A stretch of DNA of 62,064 bases, taken from the NCBI GenBank assembly GCA_025463305.1, contig JAOBWK010000101.1, positions 1-62,064 on the forward strand. The letters run 5' to 3'. The notes under the pieces were generated by a model. The model did not search any database and was not told the origin of the DNA. It was given only the letters and a program-made list of their open reading frames with translations. Source of the stretch: Ilumatobacteraceae bacterium (lineage in GTDB: Bacteria > Actinomycetota > Acidimicrobiia > Acidimicrobiales > Ilumatobacteraceae). Position numbers and translations under genes: made by a program. Positions 8,817 to 17,773 of the stretch are shown here, piece by piece; positions within the stretch are counted from its first letter, which is position 1, and the number at the start of each line of letters is the position of its first letter.

Positions 8817-8829
8817 GCCGTCAGGTTAC

Positions 8830-8864
8830 TTGACGGCACACTTATGTTCGGGATAAGAACATAA
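8830..8864 (+). promoter_or_regulatory. promoter with ROK operator candidate
   Basis: TTATGTTC (8842-8849) and GAACATAA (8857-8864) form a perfect inverted repeat with a 7-base spacer, AT-rich against a GC-rich background. It overlaps a plausible promoter for the dioxygenase gene: TTGACG at 8830-8835 and ATAAGA at 8853-8858, 17 bases apart. Its place between the divergent ROK gene and the dioxygenase suggests it is the ROK binding site. This is inferred from position and symmetry. Confidence 0.65.
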
Positions 8865-8889
8865 AGAGCGTTCGAGACAGGAGTCCGCG

Positions 8890-9696
8890 ATGACCGAGTA
8901 CGTGATCACCGACGAGCATCGGCGCCAGTTCGCCGAGCACGGCTTCGTCCACCTCGCCGGGTTGCTGACCGACGCCGAGGTCGACGAGATCGCCGTCGAC
9001 TACGACCGCTTCCTGCGCCGCGAGATCGACGTGCCGGGGAAGGACTTCTGCGACATGGCGGGGGACTACGGGCGCGATCCGTCGGACTACTCGATCGTCA
9101 ACGTGATGCTGCCTCGCCGGTACTACCCGGCGTGGGTCGACAACGTGGTCGAGCAGCGCGCCGCATCGGTGGCCCGCCAGCTGTGCGGCGACGGCATGGA
9201 GCTGGACTACGACCAGCTGCTCGCCAAGCAGCCGTACAAGGAGGACGCCGTGTTCGCCTGGCACCAGGACATGGCGTACTGGCCCGACACCCCGGACACG
9301 CGCACGGCCACGGTGTGGGTCGCGATCGACGACTCCACGATCGACAACGGTTGCATGCGCTTCGTGCCGGCCACCACCCACGAGTCGGCGCTGCGCCCGC
9401 ACGCGCCGATGTTCGGCAGCCGGGGCACCTCGCACGCGCTGGGCACCGACCTGTTGGACGGCGACGAGGTGATCACGATGCCGATCCGCAAGGGTGACTG
9501 CACGGTGCACAACGAGCGTGTCATGCACGGCTCGGGCGGCAACAACACCGACGGGTTCCGGCGTGCCTACATCCTCGCCTTCCGCAGCGCCGAGACCGTC
9601 GCGACCGAGCGCTCGCTCGGCTTCACGCACAGCCACAACGACGGTGCGGAGGTGCTCGACGAGGTCGGGGTGGACGGCCAAACCCGCGCGATCTGA
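8890..9696 (+). CDS. phytanoyl-CoA dioxygenase family (Fe(II)/2-oxoglutarate) enzyme
   Basis: A 268-residue protein. The iron-binding triad is visible: WHQDMAYW supplies His and Asp (about residue 127), and the distal His is in ERVMHGSGGNN. A downstream Arg in GFRRAYILAF would bind 2-oxoglutarate. PhyH-type enzymes hydroxylate lipids or small molecules in the cytosol with O2 and 2-oxoglutarate. It is divergent from the ROK repressor and shares its promoter region with the inverted repeat at 8842-8864. A functional link with the aldehyde dehydrogenase is plausible, since PhyH products are often cleaved to aldehydes, but this is inference. Confidence 0.88.
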   Translation: MTEYVITDEHRRQFAEHGFVHLAGLLTDAEVDEIAVDYDRFLRREIDVPGKDFCDMAGDYGRDPSDYSIVNVMLPRRYYPAWVDNVVEQRAASVARQLCGDGMELDYDQLLAKQPYKEDAVFAWHQDMAYWPDTPDTRTATVWVAIDDSTIDNGCMRFVPATTHESALRPHAPMFGSRGTSHALGTDLLDGDEVITMPIRKGDCTVHNERVMHGSGGNNTDGFRRAYILAFRSAETVATERSLGFTHSHNDGAEVLDEVGVDGQTRAI

Positions 9697-9754
9697 CGGA
9701 CTACGCTCGCGATCGCCGGCACACGGAGCCGGAACGGATCGAGCGGGGTGGGCA

Positions 9755-11614
9755 ATGAACAGGTTCTCGAGCGGGTGCGCGACGGCGATCGCCTCGGTGT
9801 TCGCGGCTGCCGTGGTGTGCGTCGGCGCGTCGGCGTCGGTGTCGCACGCGGCCGATGTGGCGACGTTCCATGGGCTGTCGCCGGCCCGGTTGATGGACAC
9901 GCGATCCGGCATGCCGACCATCGACGGTCAGTTCGCCGCCGGTGGCAAGGTCGCGGCGAACGGCTCGGCGAGCGTCACCGTGGTGGGTCGCGGCGGTGTG
10001 CCGTCGACGGGCGTCGGCGCGGTCGCGCTCAACGTCACCGTCACCAACCCCACGGGATCCGGCTACCTCACCGTGTTCCCGGCCGGCCAGCAGCAGCCCA
10101 CCGCATCGAACCTCAACTTCACGCCTGGGCTCACCATCCCGAACATGGTGCTCGTCCCGGTCGGCGCGGGCGGCCAGGTCACCGTGTTCAACTCGGCCGG
10201 CACGTCCGACGTCATCGTCGACGTGCTCGGCTGGTTCCCCACCGGCGCCGCCTTCACGGGCCTGAACCCGGCACGTCTGCTCGACACCCGGCCCGGGTTC
10301 GCCACCATCGACGCAGCGTTCGCCGGCGCCGGCCCGGTCCAGGCGAACAAGGCGACGTCCTTCGCCGTCACCGGGCGCGGCGGTGTGCCGGCCAGCGGTG
10401 TCGGCGCCGTGGCGCTCAACGTCACGGTCACCGATCCGGATGGCCCCGGCTACCTCACCGTCGCCCCCGACGCATCGAAGATCCCGACGGCGTCGAACCT
10501 GAACTTCACGCCGAAGCAGACCATCCCGAACATGGTGGTGGTGCCCGTGGCCGCTGACGGCAGCGTCGCCGTCTTCAACGGCAGCGGTGGCACGGCCAAC
10601 GTCATCGTCGACGTGCTCGGCTGGTTCCCGACGGGCACTGCGTTCTCCGGCCTCACCCCGGCCCGTCTGCTCGACACCCGCTTCGGATCACTCTCGACCG
10701 CCACCATCGACGGCATCGATGCCGGCGGCGGTGCCATCCCGGCGAACAGCACGCTCAACGTCGTGGTCACCGGTCGCGGCGGTGTGCCGGCCAGCGGTGC
10801 CGGTGCGGTGGCGCTGAACGTCACGGTCACCAACCCGACGGGCTCGGGCTACCTCACGGTGTACCCGGCGGGGACGCACGCCCCGACCGCGTCGAACCTG
10901 AACTTCATCCCCGGCCAGACCATCCCGAACATGGTGATCGTTCCCGTCGGCAACAACGGCGAGATCTCGATCTTCAACTCGGCGGGCAGCTCCGACGTCC
11001 TGGTCGACGTGCTCGGCTGGTTCCCGAACCCCACCGACCCACCGACTGCGTTCGGCAACGCGCTGACGCTCGCCCACGGTGCGCTCGGCACGACGGCGTT
11101 CGGGGCCGCGCCCGACGCCACGATCGCCCCGGTGCAGGCCTTCTTCGGCGCACCGGACTCGGACACGACGGCCACGTTCCCCACCCTCGACTCGTCGACC
11201 GGCATCTACACCGCTGCCGACGGGCGCACGTTCTACTACCCGTTCTCCCGGACGGTGTGCTTCGGCCACGGCACGTTCTGCGTCACCTTCGGCGGGGCAT
11301 CGGCGTCGGCGCTGACGTTCACGGGCTACTCGTACTTCAACGACCCGCAGGCGCTGCTGTTCGACGCGAACGGCCTCGGGATGGGGTCGCGCGCGTCGGA
11401 CTTCGCGGGTGCGATGAGCTACACCGCCGGCGGCAGCACCGTCTACGGGACGGGCATGTCGACGAGCGGGCTGTACCTGACACTGTTCTCCCGGCAGCAG
11501 CCGTTCGCCGGCACCGATGGCTCCGGCAACCCGACGTCGTTCACGCCGGACCCGCACGACGTCTACGTCACCGGTCTCTTCGCGGGCATCCTGATCCAGC
11601 CGAAGAAGTCCTGA
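9755..11614 (+). CDS. secreted protein with three PARLLDTR-type modules, cysteine-free version
   Basis: A 619-residue protein from ATG 9755 with a Sec signal peptide ending near ASVSHAAD. Three modules of about 120 residues follow, each starting with ARL(M/L)DTR, containing GRGGVP and ALNVTVT, then PTASNLNF, TIPNMV and ending (I/V)VDVLGWFP. The last 190 residues form a different beta-rich domain with one close Cys pair (VCFGHGTFC), which I do not recognise. Such proteins are secreted or surface-associated, and the function of the module is not known to me. Unlike the two related genes at 34.6 and 58.4 kb, all three modules lack the two conserved cysteines. Confidence 0.85.
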   Translation: MNRFSSGCATAIASVFAAAVVCVGASASVSHAADVATFHGLSPARLMDTRSGMPTIDGQFAAGGKVAANGSASVTVVGRGGVPSTGVGAVALNVTVTNPTGSGYLTVFPAGQQQPTASNLNFTPGLTIPNMVLVPVGAGGQVTVFNSAGTSDVIVDVLGWFPTGAAFTGLNPARLLDTRPGFATIDAAFAGAGPVQANKATSFAVTGRGGVPASGVGAVALNVTVTDPDGPGYLTVAPDASKIPTASNLNFTPKQTIPNMVVVPVAADGSVAVFNGSGGTANVIVDVLGWFPTGTAFSGLTPARLLDTRFGSLSTATIDGIDAGGGAIPANSTLNVVVTGRGGVPASGAGAVALNVTVTNPTGSGYLTVYPAGTHAPTASNLNFIPGQTIPNMVIVPVGNNGEISIFNSAGSSDVLVDVLGWFPNPTDPPTAFGNALTLAHGALGTTAFGAAPDATIAPVQAFFGAPDSDTTATFPTLDSSTGIYTAADGRTFYYPFSRTVCFGHGTFCVTFGGASASALTFTGYSYFNDPQALLFDANGLGMGSRASDFAGAMSYTAGGSTVYGTGMSTSGLYLTLFSRQQPFAGTDGSGNPTSFTPDPHDVYVTGLFAGILIQPKKS

Positions 11615-11694
11615 CGAGCGATTGTCACGAACCTCCTGGCCGGATCGTCATCATCTGTGCGGACCCTCCGCCGCACGATTCGAAAGGACCGACC

Positions 11695-12147
11695 ATGACC
11701 GAGCGACTCTCCATCGGCAGCGTCTCACCCGACCTCTACAAGCACGTGGCTGCGCTCGAGGCCCACGTCGCCGGCAAGGTCGATCACACCCTCTACGAGC
11801 TGATCAAGCTGCGCGCCTCGATGATCAACGGCTGTGCCTTCTGCATCGACATGCACAGCACCGATGCGCTGAAGGGCGGCGAGACGACGGCTCGCCTGTT
11901 CGGGCTGGCGGCATGGTGGGAGACGCCGCTGTACACAACCCGCGAGACGGCGGCCCTCGCGCTCACCGACTCCGTCACCCGCTTCGGTGAGCACGGGGTG
12001 CCCGACTCGGTCTACGACCGGGCGCGTGCCGAGTTCGACGAGCAGGAGATCACCTACGTCGTCGCCGCCATCGCGATGATCAACATGTGGAACCGGTTCG
12101 CGATCACGTTCCAGGCGACGCCGGCGAGCGCGGTCGCGCGTGCCTGA
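11695..12147 (+). CDS. AhpD-like carboxymuconolactone decarboxylase family protein
   Basis: A 150-residue protein from ATG 11695 with a GAAAGGA ribosome site. ELIKLRASMINGCAFCIDMHSTDA gives the CxxC...H redox motif of the AhpD/CMD family, placed at residue about 46 as usual. Family members reduce peroxides or act in peroxidase systems. The rest (YVVAAIAMINMWNRFA) is the conserved helical core. It precedes a small membrane protein gene on the same strand by 24 bases. Confidence 0.87.
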   Translation: MTERLSIGSVSPDLYKHVAALEAHVAGKVDHTLYELIKLRASMINGCAFCIDMHSTDALKGGETTARLFGLAAWWETPLYTTRETAALALTDSVTRFGEHGVPDSVYDRARAEFDEQEITYVVAAIAMINMWNRFAITFQATPASAVARA

Positions 12148-12171
12148 CCCGGCCATGACGACATCCCCGAC

Positions 12172-12609
12172 ATGACGACGTCCCGGCTCGTGCAGCGCGC
12201 CGTGCTGATCTACCTGACCCTGGCCGGGATGCTCGTCGGCGTCTGGGCCGCAGTGTTCCCTCGCTCGTTCTACGACGACTTCCCCGGCCTCGGCCGGGTC
12301 TGGGTGGCCGTCGACGGCCCGATGAACGAGCACTTGGTACGCGACGTCGGCCAGCTCAGCCTCGCCGTCGCGCTGGTCAGCCTCGTCGCCGCGGTGTCGA
12401 TGCAACCGCTGCTCGTCCGCGTTGCCGCCGGCGCATGGCTGGTCGACGCGGTGCCGCACCTCGTCTACCACCTGCGCCACCTCGACGTGTACGGCACCGT
12501 CGACACGATCGGCAACGTCGTCAGCCTCGGCCTGCTGGCCGTTCTCCCGCTCGGCGTGCTCGTGATGTCGTGGCGTGACGCTCGCCGCCGGTCGACCCCG
12601 GCGGGCTGA
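12172..12609 (+). CDS. four-helix integral membrane protein, unknown function
   Basis: A 145-residue protein with four predicted membrane helices (about 10-30, 62-80, 82-100, 115-135) and a short charged C-terminal tail, RDARRRSTPAG. The region between helices 1 and 2 carries SFYDDFPGLGRVWVAVDG, a motif I have seen only in uncharacterised actinobacterial proteins. It probably shares a transcript with the AhpD-like gene. No functional residue stands out. Confidence 0.7.
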   Translation: MTTSRLVQRAVLIYLTLAGMLVGVWAAVFPRSFYDDFPGLGRVWVAVDGPMNEHLVRDVGQLSLAVALVSLVAAVSMQPLLVRVAAGAWLVDAVPHLVYHLRHLDVYGTVDTIGNVVSLGLLAVLPLGVLVMSWRDARRRSTPAG

Positions 12610-12626
12610 TCGCTCAGCCGTGTGGC

Positions 12627-13025
12627 CTAGATGACCTTCGCAGCGATCGCCTCGACCTCGTAGAAGAGGTCGGCGGAGGCGAGGCCGGCGACGACGAGCA
12701 ACGTCGACCCGGGCGTGTGCGCACCGAACGCCTCGGCGCGCGCTGCTCGCACGGCGTCGAGATCGTGTCCGGCGACCACGAAGTGGGTGACCTTGACGAG
12801 GTCCTCGAGGTCCATGCCGGCGCTGCGCACGACGCCGATCATGTTGCGCAGTGCCTGTGCTGCCTGTTCGCCGACGGTGGCGGGCACCGTGCCGTCCATG
12901 GCGATGCCGACCTGACCGGACACATGGACGACGGTCGCGTTCGGCGGCACGAGGATGCCGTGGACGTACGAACCGTTGATCGGCGCAGGCACGTCGTGGG
13001 GGATGAGGACGGTCTTGGCGGTCAT
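12627..13025 (-). CDS. RidA/YjgF-family protein lacking the catalytic arginine
   Basis: A 132-residue protein from ATG 13025; a GTG 12 bases earlier is an alternative. VSGQVGIAMDG, ALRNMIGVVRSAGM and a terminal YEVEAIA are the family pattern of this small trimeric barrel. In active imine deaminases an Arg lies in the PxRSxVxV segment; here the segment is TPGSTLLVV, so the Arg position is Gly. That places it among the Rid subgroups without expected deaminase activity. It is convergent with the membrane protein gene. Confidence 0.8.
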   Translation of the reverse strand: MTAKTVLIPHDVPAPINGSYVHGILVPPNATVVHVSGQVGIAMDGTVPATVGEQAAQALRNMIGVVRSAGMDLEDLVKVTHFVVAGHDLDAVRAARAEAFGAHTPGSTLLVVAGLASADLFYEVEAIAAKVI

Positions 13026-13071
13026 GGTGCTCCACACGTCGGGGAAGCCGCCAAATGTAGCGAGCGTCCGC

Positions 13072-13308
13072 TCAGGCGTCGGGCAGAGCGGCGAAGTCGC
13101 GCTTCACCGACTTGTACCAACCCATCGATGCGATCGGGTGCTTCCACCGGCCCTTCATCGCCGCGGCCGCCGTGGCGTGCGTCGCATCGCCACCGGCCAC
13201 GGAGCTCTTGAGGTGTTGATCCTGGGCCTTGATCACCTCGTCCGCGGTCTCCCCGCGGAGCTCGAGGTTGCATGGCCCACCCATCTGCTGACACGTCATC
13301 GTCTTCAT
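13072..13308 (-). CDS. small DUF1059-like metal-binding-type protein
   Basis: A 78-residue protein. The start MKTMTCQQMGGPCNLELRGE, with Cys at residues 6 and 13, resembles the DUF1059 'small metal-binding protein' family, in which MKxxxCxxLGxxC-type starts precede a compact alpha/beta fold. The rest contains KGRWKHPIASMGWYKSV. The start was chosen at ATG 13308, because upstream codons lack family resemblance. Function is unknown; metal binding is only inferred. Confidence 0.65.
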   Translation of the reverse strand: MKTMTCQQMGGPCNLELRGETADEVIKAQDQHLKSSVAGGDATHATAAAAMKGRWKHPIASMGWYKSVKRDFAALPDA

Positions 13309-13475
13309 GTGAGCCACCGTACGGATCGGTCGGCGCCGCTGCTTCTCCGATCCTGCTCGCTCGTCGATCACGCTCGACGGTTGGTGCTCCGACTCGTCGG
13401 AATCGCAACGCGGATAGCTATCCTGAAAGCGAATTGCCGACCGAAGCCCGCTCGACCCAGAAGGTGACACCGCTC

Positions 13476-14735
13476 ATGACGCTCCTCGACGACCCGCACA
13501 CCGCGCCCGCCAACACCGCCGGCACGCCCACCGAGGAGCAGATGCCGTGGATCATCTCGGTCGACGACCACATCCTCGAGCCCCGCGATCTGTGGCAGAA
13601 CGAGTTGCCGGCGAAGTGGCGCGACCGCGGTCCGAAGGTGTCACGCGAGAAGGCCAAGCTCGACTTCAAGGGCGGCAAGATGTCGTTCGATCGTGGCGCC
13701 GAGGACGGGCAGTGGTGCGACATCTGGCTCTTCGACGACCTCGTCGCGCCCACCGGTCTGCTGCACGCCGCCGGTGGCATCCCGCCGGAGGACCAGAGCA
13801 ACATCCCGGCGATCTACGAGGACTTCCGGCCGGGCACCTACGACCAGAAGGCGCGGCTGGCCGACATGGACCTCAACCACGTCGAGGCCGCGATCAACTA
13901 CCCGAACACGTTCCCGCGCTTCTGCGGCCAGGGCTTCCTGGAGCGCCAGGACAAGGACCTCGCGTTGGCCTGCCTGCAGATCTACAACGACTGGATGATC
14001 GACGTCTGGGGCGGCGGCGACGGCAAGGGCCGGCTGATCCCGCTCACGCTCGTCCCGCTGTGGGACGCCGAGCTGGCGGCAGCCGAGGTGTACCGGTGCG
14101 CGGCCAAGGGATCGGCCAGCATCGCGTTCAGCGAGAACCCGTTCAAGCTCGGCTTGCCGTCGCTCTACACCGGGGCCTGGGATCCGCTGTGGCGGGCGTG
14201 CTCGGAGACCAACACCACGGTGTCGATGCACATCGGTTCGTCATCGTCGATGCCCACCACGTGCGACGACGCTCCGCTCGCGGTGTCGATGTCGCTCAAC
14301 TGCCAGAACGCGCAGGGGTCGGTCGTCGACTGGGTGTACTCACGCCGGCTCGAGATGTTCCCGGAGCTGAAGCTCGCGTATGCCGAGAGCCAGGTCGGTT
14401 GGATGCCGTTCCAGTGGGAGCGGATGGATTCCGTGTGGCACGAAGACGTCGGCGGCGTCGACCTGCCGAACCCGCCGTCGACCTACGTCAAGGGGCGGAT
14501 CTTCGGCTGCATCTTCGACGACCTCCACGGTCTGCGCAGCCGCGACGAGGTGGGCATGGAGCACATCCTGTTCGAGTGCGACTTCCCGCATCCCAACGGG
14601 AGCTTCCCGAACTCGCGGTCCGTCGCCCACCGTCTCGTCACGGCCGCCGGGCTGAACGCGGACGAGACGTACCAACTGCTGCGCGGCAACGCGATCCACG
14701 TGTACGGCCTCGACCGGTTCGGCATCACCAAGTGA
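13476..14735 (+). CDS. amidohydrolase family 2 (TIM-barrel metal-dependent hydrolase/decarboxylase)
   Basis: A 419-residue protein from ATG 13476. IISVDDHILEPRDLW is the modified first metal motif seen in large actinobacterial amidohydrolase-2 proteins, EAAINYPNTFPRFCGQG follows, TTVSMHIGSSSS carries the barrel His, and HILFECDFPHPNGSFPNS contains the terminal Asp. These enzymes hydrolyse or decarboxylate ring or amide substrates. The stop overlaps the MarR start as GTGA, so the regulator is co-translated. With the SDR that follows, this resembles a small catabolic operon. Confidence 0.87.
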   Translation: MTLLDDPHTAPANTAGTPTEEQMPWIISVDDHILEPRDLWQNELPAKWRDRGPKVSREKAKLDFKGGKMSFDRGAEDGQWCDIWLFDDLVAPTGLLHAAGGIPPEDQSNIPAIYEDFRPGTYDQKARLADMDLNHVEAAINYPNTFPRFCGQGFLERQDKDLALACLQIYNDWMIDVWGGGDGKGRLIPLTLVPLWDAELAAAEVYRCAAKGSASIAFSENPFKLGLPSLYTGAWDPLWRACSETNTTVSMHIGSSSSMPTTCDDAPLAVSMSLNCQNAQGSVVDWVYSRRLEMFPELKLAYAESQVGWMPFQWERMDSVWHEDVGGVDLPNPPSTYVKGRIFGCIFDDLHGLRSRDEVGMEHILFECDFPHPNGSFPNSRSVAHRLVTAAGLNADETYQLLRGNAIHVYGLDRFGITK

Positions 14736-15223
14736 GCGGCAACGCGGGCGCCGTCTCCGACGAGCGCGTCGCCGGACGGGCGCACTGGGAGCCCGACATC
14801 GAGACCGGCGAGCCCGGCCTCGTCGCCAAGGTCGTGCGCCTGAACCTGCTCGTGACCAAGGCGCTCGAGGACGTCGCGACGAAGGCGGGCATCAACCTCG
14901 CCGACTACCTCGTGCTCGGCGTCGTGCGCCGTTCTCCCGGCGAGCGCACCACACCGAGCCGCATCGCCGAGGTCCTCCGCCGCACCACCGGCGGGATGAC
15001 GCTCACCATCAACCGGCTCGAGCAGGCCGGCTGGCTGGTGCGGACGGCCGACCAGGACGACCGCCGCCGTGTGCACGTCACGCTCACACCGGCGGGCCGC
15101 GCGCTCGCGGTGTCCGTGAACGACGATCTCCATCGCTGGGAGGACCGCCTCGCGCTGCCGGCACGCGCCCGGCAGAGGATCGAGAGCGAGTTCGACGCGC
15201 TGCTCGCGCTGTTCGAGGACTGA
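14732..15223 (+). CDS. MarR family transcriptional regulator
   Basis: A 163-residue protein from GTG 14732, overlapping the amidohydrolase stop. The winged helix is clear: RTTPSRIAEVLRRTTGGMTLTI for the recognition helix, then RLEQAGWLVRTADQDDRRRVHVTLTPAGRA for the wing (D-x-R-R motif). MarR dimers usually repress neighbouring genes and are released by aromatic ligands. Embedded between an amidohydrolase and an SDR, it is the likely local regulator. Confidence 0.92.
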   Translation: MSGNAGAVSDERVAGRAHWEPDIETGEPGLVAKVVRLNLLVTKALEDVATKAGINLADYLVLGVVRRSPGERTTPSRIAEVLRRTTGGMTLTINRLEQAGWLVRTADQDDRRRVHVTLTPAGRALAVSVNDDLHRWEDRLALPARARQRIESEFDALLALFED

Positions 15224-15307
15224 CCGCCGACGCGGCTCCGTTCTTGGGATCCGGTGGTCGGCGGCGTACTGTCGCCGCTGGATCTGATTCGAACGAAAGG
15301 GGCCGTC

Positions 15308-16123
15308 ATGGGACGTCTCGATGGCAAGGTGGCATTCATCACGGGCGCGGCGCGCGGACAGGGGCGGTCGCACGCTGTGCGCCTGGCCAGCGAGGGGGCC
15401 GATCTCGTCATCTCCGACATCTGCGGCCCCGTCGAGCACAACATGATCAAGCCGACGTCGTCCGACGACTTCCCGAAGACGCTCGAGGCGATCGCCGCGG
15501 CCGCGCCGAACGCGCGGGTCGTGTCCCGCCAGGTCGACGTGCGTGACTACGCCGCGCTCGAGCAGCTCGCCAACGACGCCGTCGCCGAGCTGGGCGCGAT
15601 CGATGTCGTCGTCGCCAACGCCGGCATCATCAACTGGGGTGAGGTCGGCGACTACACCACCGACATGTTCACGGCCGTCATCGACACCAACCTCACCGGC
15701 GTGTTCAACACCGTGCGGGCGACGGTGCCGCACATGATCGCCGCGGGGCACGGTGGCTCCATCATCCTGGTCAGCTCGGTGGCTGGTCTCAAGGGCCAGC
15801 CGTTCACGCTCGGTTACACCGCGGCCAAGCACGGCGTCGTCGGCCTCTGCCGTGGCCTCGCCAACGAGCTCGGCGAGCACAGCATCCGCGTCAACAGCAT
15901 CCACCCGTCCGGTGTGGCCACGGCGATGGGCGATGCCCAGGGACTGATGGAGGTCATCATGAAGCACGGCGCGACGATGGGGCCGCTCTTCATGAACACC
16001 CTGCCACCGCTGATGGCCGACCCGAGCGACATCTCCAACGCCGTGGCGTTCCTCGCGAGTGACGAGGCGAAGATGATCACCGGCCTGCAGATGAAGATCG
16101 ACATGGGCGCCACCAACCGCTGA
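15308..16123 (+). CDS. mycofactocin-type short-chain dehydrogenase/reductase
   Basis: A 271-residue protein from ATG 15308 with a GAAAGGGG ribosome site. The Rossmann motif TGAARGQG, the NAG motif VVANAGI, the catalytic Ser in LVSSVAG and YTAAKHG (Tyr-x3-Lys) are intact. A long insertion after the second strand (SDICGPVEHN to LEAIAAAAPN) and the DVRD motif are the marks of the SDR subfamily that uses mycofactocin with a non-exchanging nicotinamide. The mycofactocin genes are not in this window. Substrate alcohol unknown. Confidence 0.9.
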   Translation: MGRLDGKVAFITGAARGQGRSHAVRLASEGADLVISDICGPVEHNMIKPTSSDDFPKTLEAIAAAAPNARVVSRQVDVRDYAALEQLANDAVAELGAIDVVVANAGIINWGEVGDYTTDMFTAVIDTNLTGVFNTVRATVPHMIAAGHGGSIILVSSVAGLKGQPFTLGYTAAKHGVVGLCRGLANELGEHSIRVNSIHPSGVATAMGDAQGLMEVIMKHGATMGPLFMNTLPPLMADPSDISNAVAFLASDEAKMITGLQMKIDMGATNR

Positions 16124-16170
16124 CACCGCCTACAGTTCCGTCGGGACGTCCCGGCGGATGGAGCAGCGGA

Positions 16171-16782
16171 ATGGCGATGAGTGGTGGAAGCGCGATCGGC
16201 GTTGAGTCTCGGACGCGCGGGCGCGGCACGTTCCTGATCGCGCTGTCGTTCATCGGGTTCTTCGCCAGCTCGGTCGCGCTGCCGTACGGGATCGTGTCGA
16301 TCGTTCTGCAGTCGAGGAACCTGCGCCAGGAGGCAGTCGCGCGAGGCAGCGTCGGCTATCCGGACGACGCGCCCGTGGCGCGTGCCTTCAGCGCGGTGAA
16401 GGGACAGACCTACACGATCTACGTCGACGTCGACAGCGATGCGAAGGACGAACCCGAGCGGGTCGCCGGCGACACGAACTGCGATGTTCGCTTCGCCGAC
16501 GGCAGTGGAGTTCGAGTCGCCGGCGGTGATCAGTCGGAGGCCGGTCAGATCGGCCACCTCGCGTCCGTCGGCGACTTCTCGGGCCCACCCGGACCGGCGA
16601 CGGTCTCGTGCACCGAGGCGACATCGCGTCGTCCGTACGATGCGCTGCCGTTTTACGTCGGAAGGGCCACCCACATCGCGATCGACGTCCTGCTGATCAT
16701 CGGCGGTGCCGCCGTGCTGACGGGTGCTGTCTTCGCGGCGATCTTCGGGTACCGGCGCCGGCGACGTCCGATCGTTGCGTGA
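16171..16782 (+). CDS. hypothetical protein with two membrane helices and an extracytoplasmic domain
   Basis: A 203-residue protein. A helix at about residues 20-45 and another near 168-192 flank a soluble part of about 120 residues carrying one Cys pair (NCDV and VSCTE), which suggests an outside location with a disulfide. It ends in a basic GYRRRRRP tail. No family is recognised. It is convergent with the MEDS/HATPase regulator, 13 bases away. Confidence 0.65.
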   Translation: MAMSGGSAIGVESRTRGRGTFLIALSFIGFFASSVALPYGIVSIVLQSRNLRQEAVARGSVGYPDDAPVARAFSAVKGQTYTIYVDVDSDAKDEPERVAGDTNCDVRFADGSGVRVAGGDQSEAGQIGHLASVGDFSGPPGPATVSCTEATSRRPYDALPFYVGRATHIAIDVLLIIGGAAVLTGAVFAAIFGYRRRRRPIVA

Positions 16783-16795
16783 GCCCGAAGCCGAG

Positions 16796-17719
16796 CTACC
16801 GCAACGGCAGGGACACGGTCACGGCGTTGCCGTGCTCGGTGCGGACGATGGTCACCGAGTCGGCGATCTGCCCGACCGTCCACAGGCCGAACCCGCCGTG
16901 GGCACCGCCGGCGCACGGACGAAGCTCGGCGTACGGATCGATCGTGGTCGAGCCGCCATCGCTGACCTGCACGACGCAGCCCGTTGGCCCGATCCAGACG
17001 CGCATCGCGACCGGTGGTTCGCCGTGCAGAACGGCGTTGGTGGCCAGCTCGCTGCAGATCAGCTGCAGGTCGGCCATCGAGGCGTCCGACAGGTGCGGAG
17101 CGAACCCGGCATCGAGTGCGCGACGGGCGCTGCGCGGCGTGAAGTCGTTCAGGGCCAGATCCGGAGGGTGGGCCGGCAGCAGCGGCTCGATCTCCACGTC
17201 CGCGAGCGCGCCCTCTGACGGCTGATCGTGATCGTGCCACTCGCCGTCGAGCATCTGGTGGGCGCGGTCGATGCCGTCGCGAACCGCGGGCGGGGTGGTG
17301 AGCGCGTCGTAGAGGCACACGGCGCGCAGGGGTTGATCGGCGAACATGGCGAGGACGGCCTCCTCGTAGCGCACCCAGCGATGGTCGCGACCGTCGTTGG
17401 CGAGCGGGATCGCACCGATCGACCATACGGCCGTCGCCCCTGACCGCTGTGCGCCGGACATGAAGGCGTGGAGCGCCGCCATCGCCCTGCCGGGAGTGGC
17501 AGAGCGCACGTCGGCCGGGCGGAACTCGAACGACTCGCAGATCGCTCCGACCCCGGACCGCACGCACGCCTCGGTCTGCCCGTCGAGGCAGAGAAGCACG
17601 GGAGCGTTCTCGGCTGCCGCCCGGTGCAGGATGGGCGCGAGGCGCCGGGCGAGGTCGTCCGGTCCGCGGTGGACGACGGCCACGTGCTCACAACGCGGTT
17701 GCGGCTGGAGCGCTGACAT
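16796..17719 (-). CDS. MEDS-domain sensor with HATPase_c (anti-sigma-type kinase)
   Basis: A 307-residue protein from ATG 17719; an in-frame ATG at 17743 would add 8 residues. The N-terminal half (HVAVVHRGPDDLARRLAPIL, LLCLDGQTEACV) matches the MEDS sensory domain. The C-terminal half is a GHKL ATPase lacking a His-kinase dimerisation box: LICSELATNAVLHGEPPV (N box), VQVSDGGS (G1) and AHGGFGLWTV (G2). This is the arrangement of RsbW-like anti-sigma or serine kinases in actinobacteria. The partner is not next door. Confidence 0.85.
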   Translation of the reverse strand: MSALQPQPRCEHVAVVHRGPDDLARRLAPILHRAAAENAPVLLCLDGQTEACVRSGVGAICESFEFRPADVRSATPGRAMAALHAFMSGAQRSGATAVWSIGAIPLANDGRDHRWVRYEEAVLAMFADQPLRAVCLYDALTTPPAVRDGIDRAHQMLDGEWHDHDQPSEGALADVEIEPLLPAHPPDLALNDFTPRSARRALDAGFAPHLSDASMADLQLICSELATNAVLHGEPPVAMRVWIGPTGCVVQVSDGGSTTIDPYAELRPCAGGAHGGFGLWTVGQIADSVTIVRTEHGNAVTVSLPLR

Positions 17720-17773
17720 GGCCACGTGGGTCAATCTACGCATCGCCGGTTCGCGGACGTCGACGAGAGCGCG

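Noticed and set aside
14483..16126. 547-codon frame antisense to the amidohydrolase, MarR and SDR genes
   Set aside because: It spans three well-supported genes on the opposite strand and shows the Arg/His/Asp/Val composition of antisense shadow frames.
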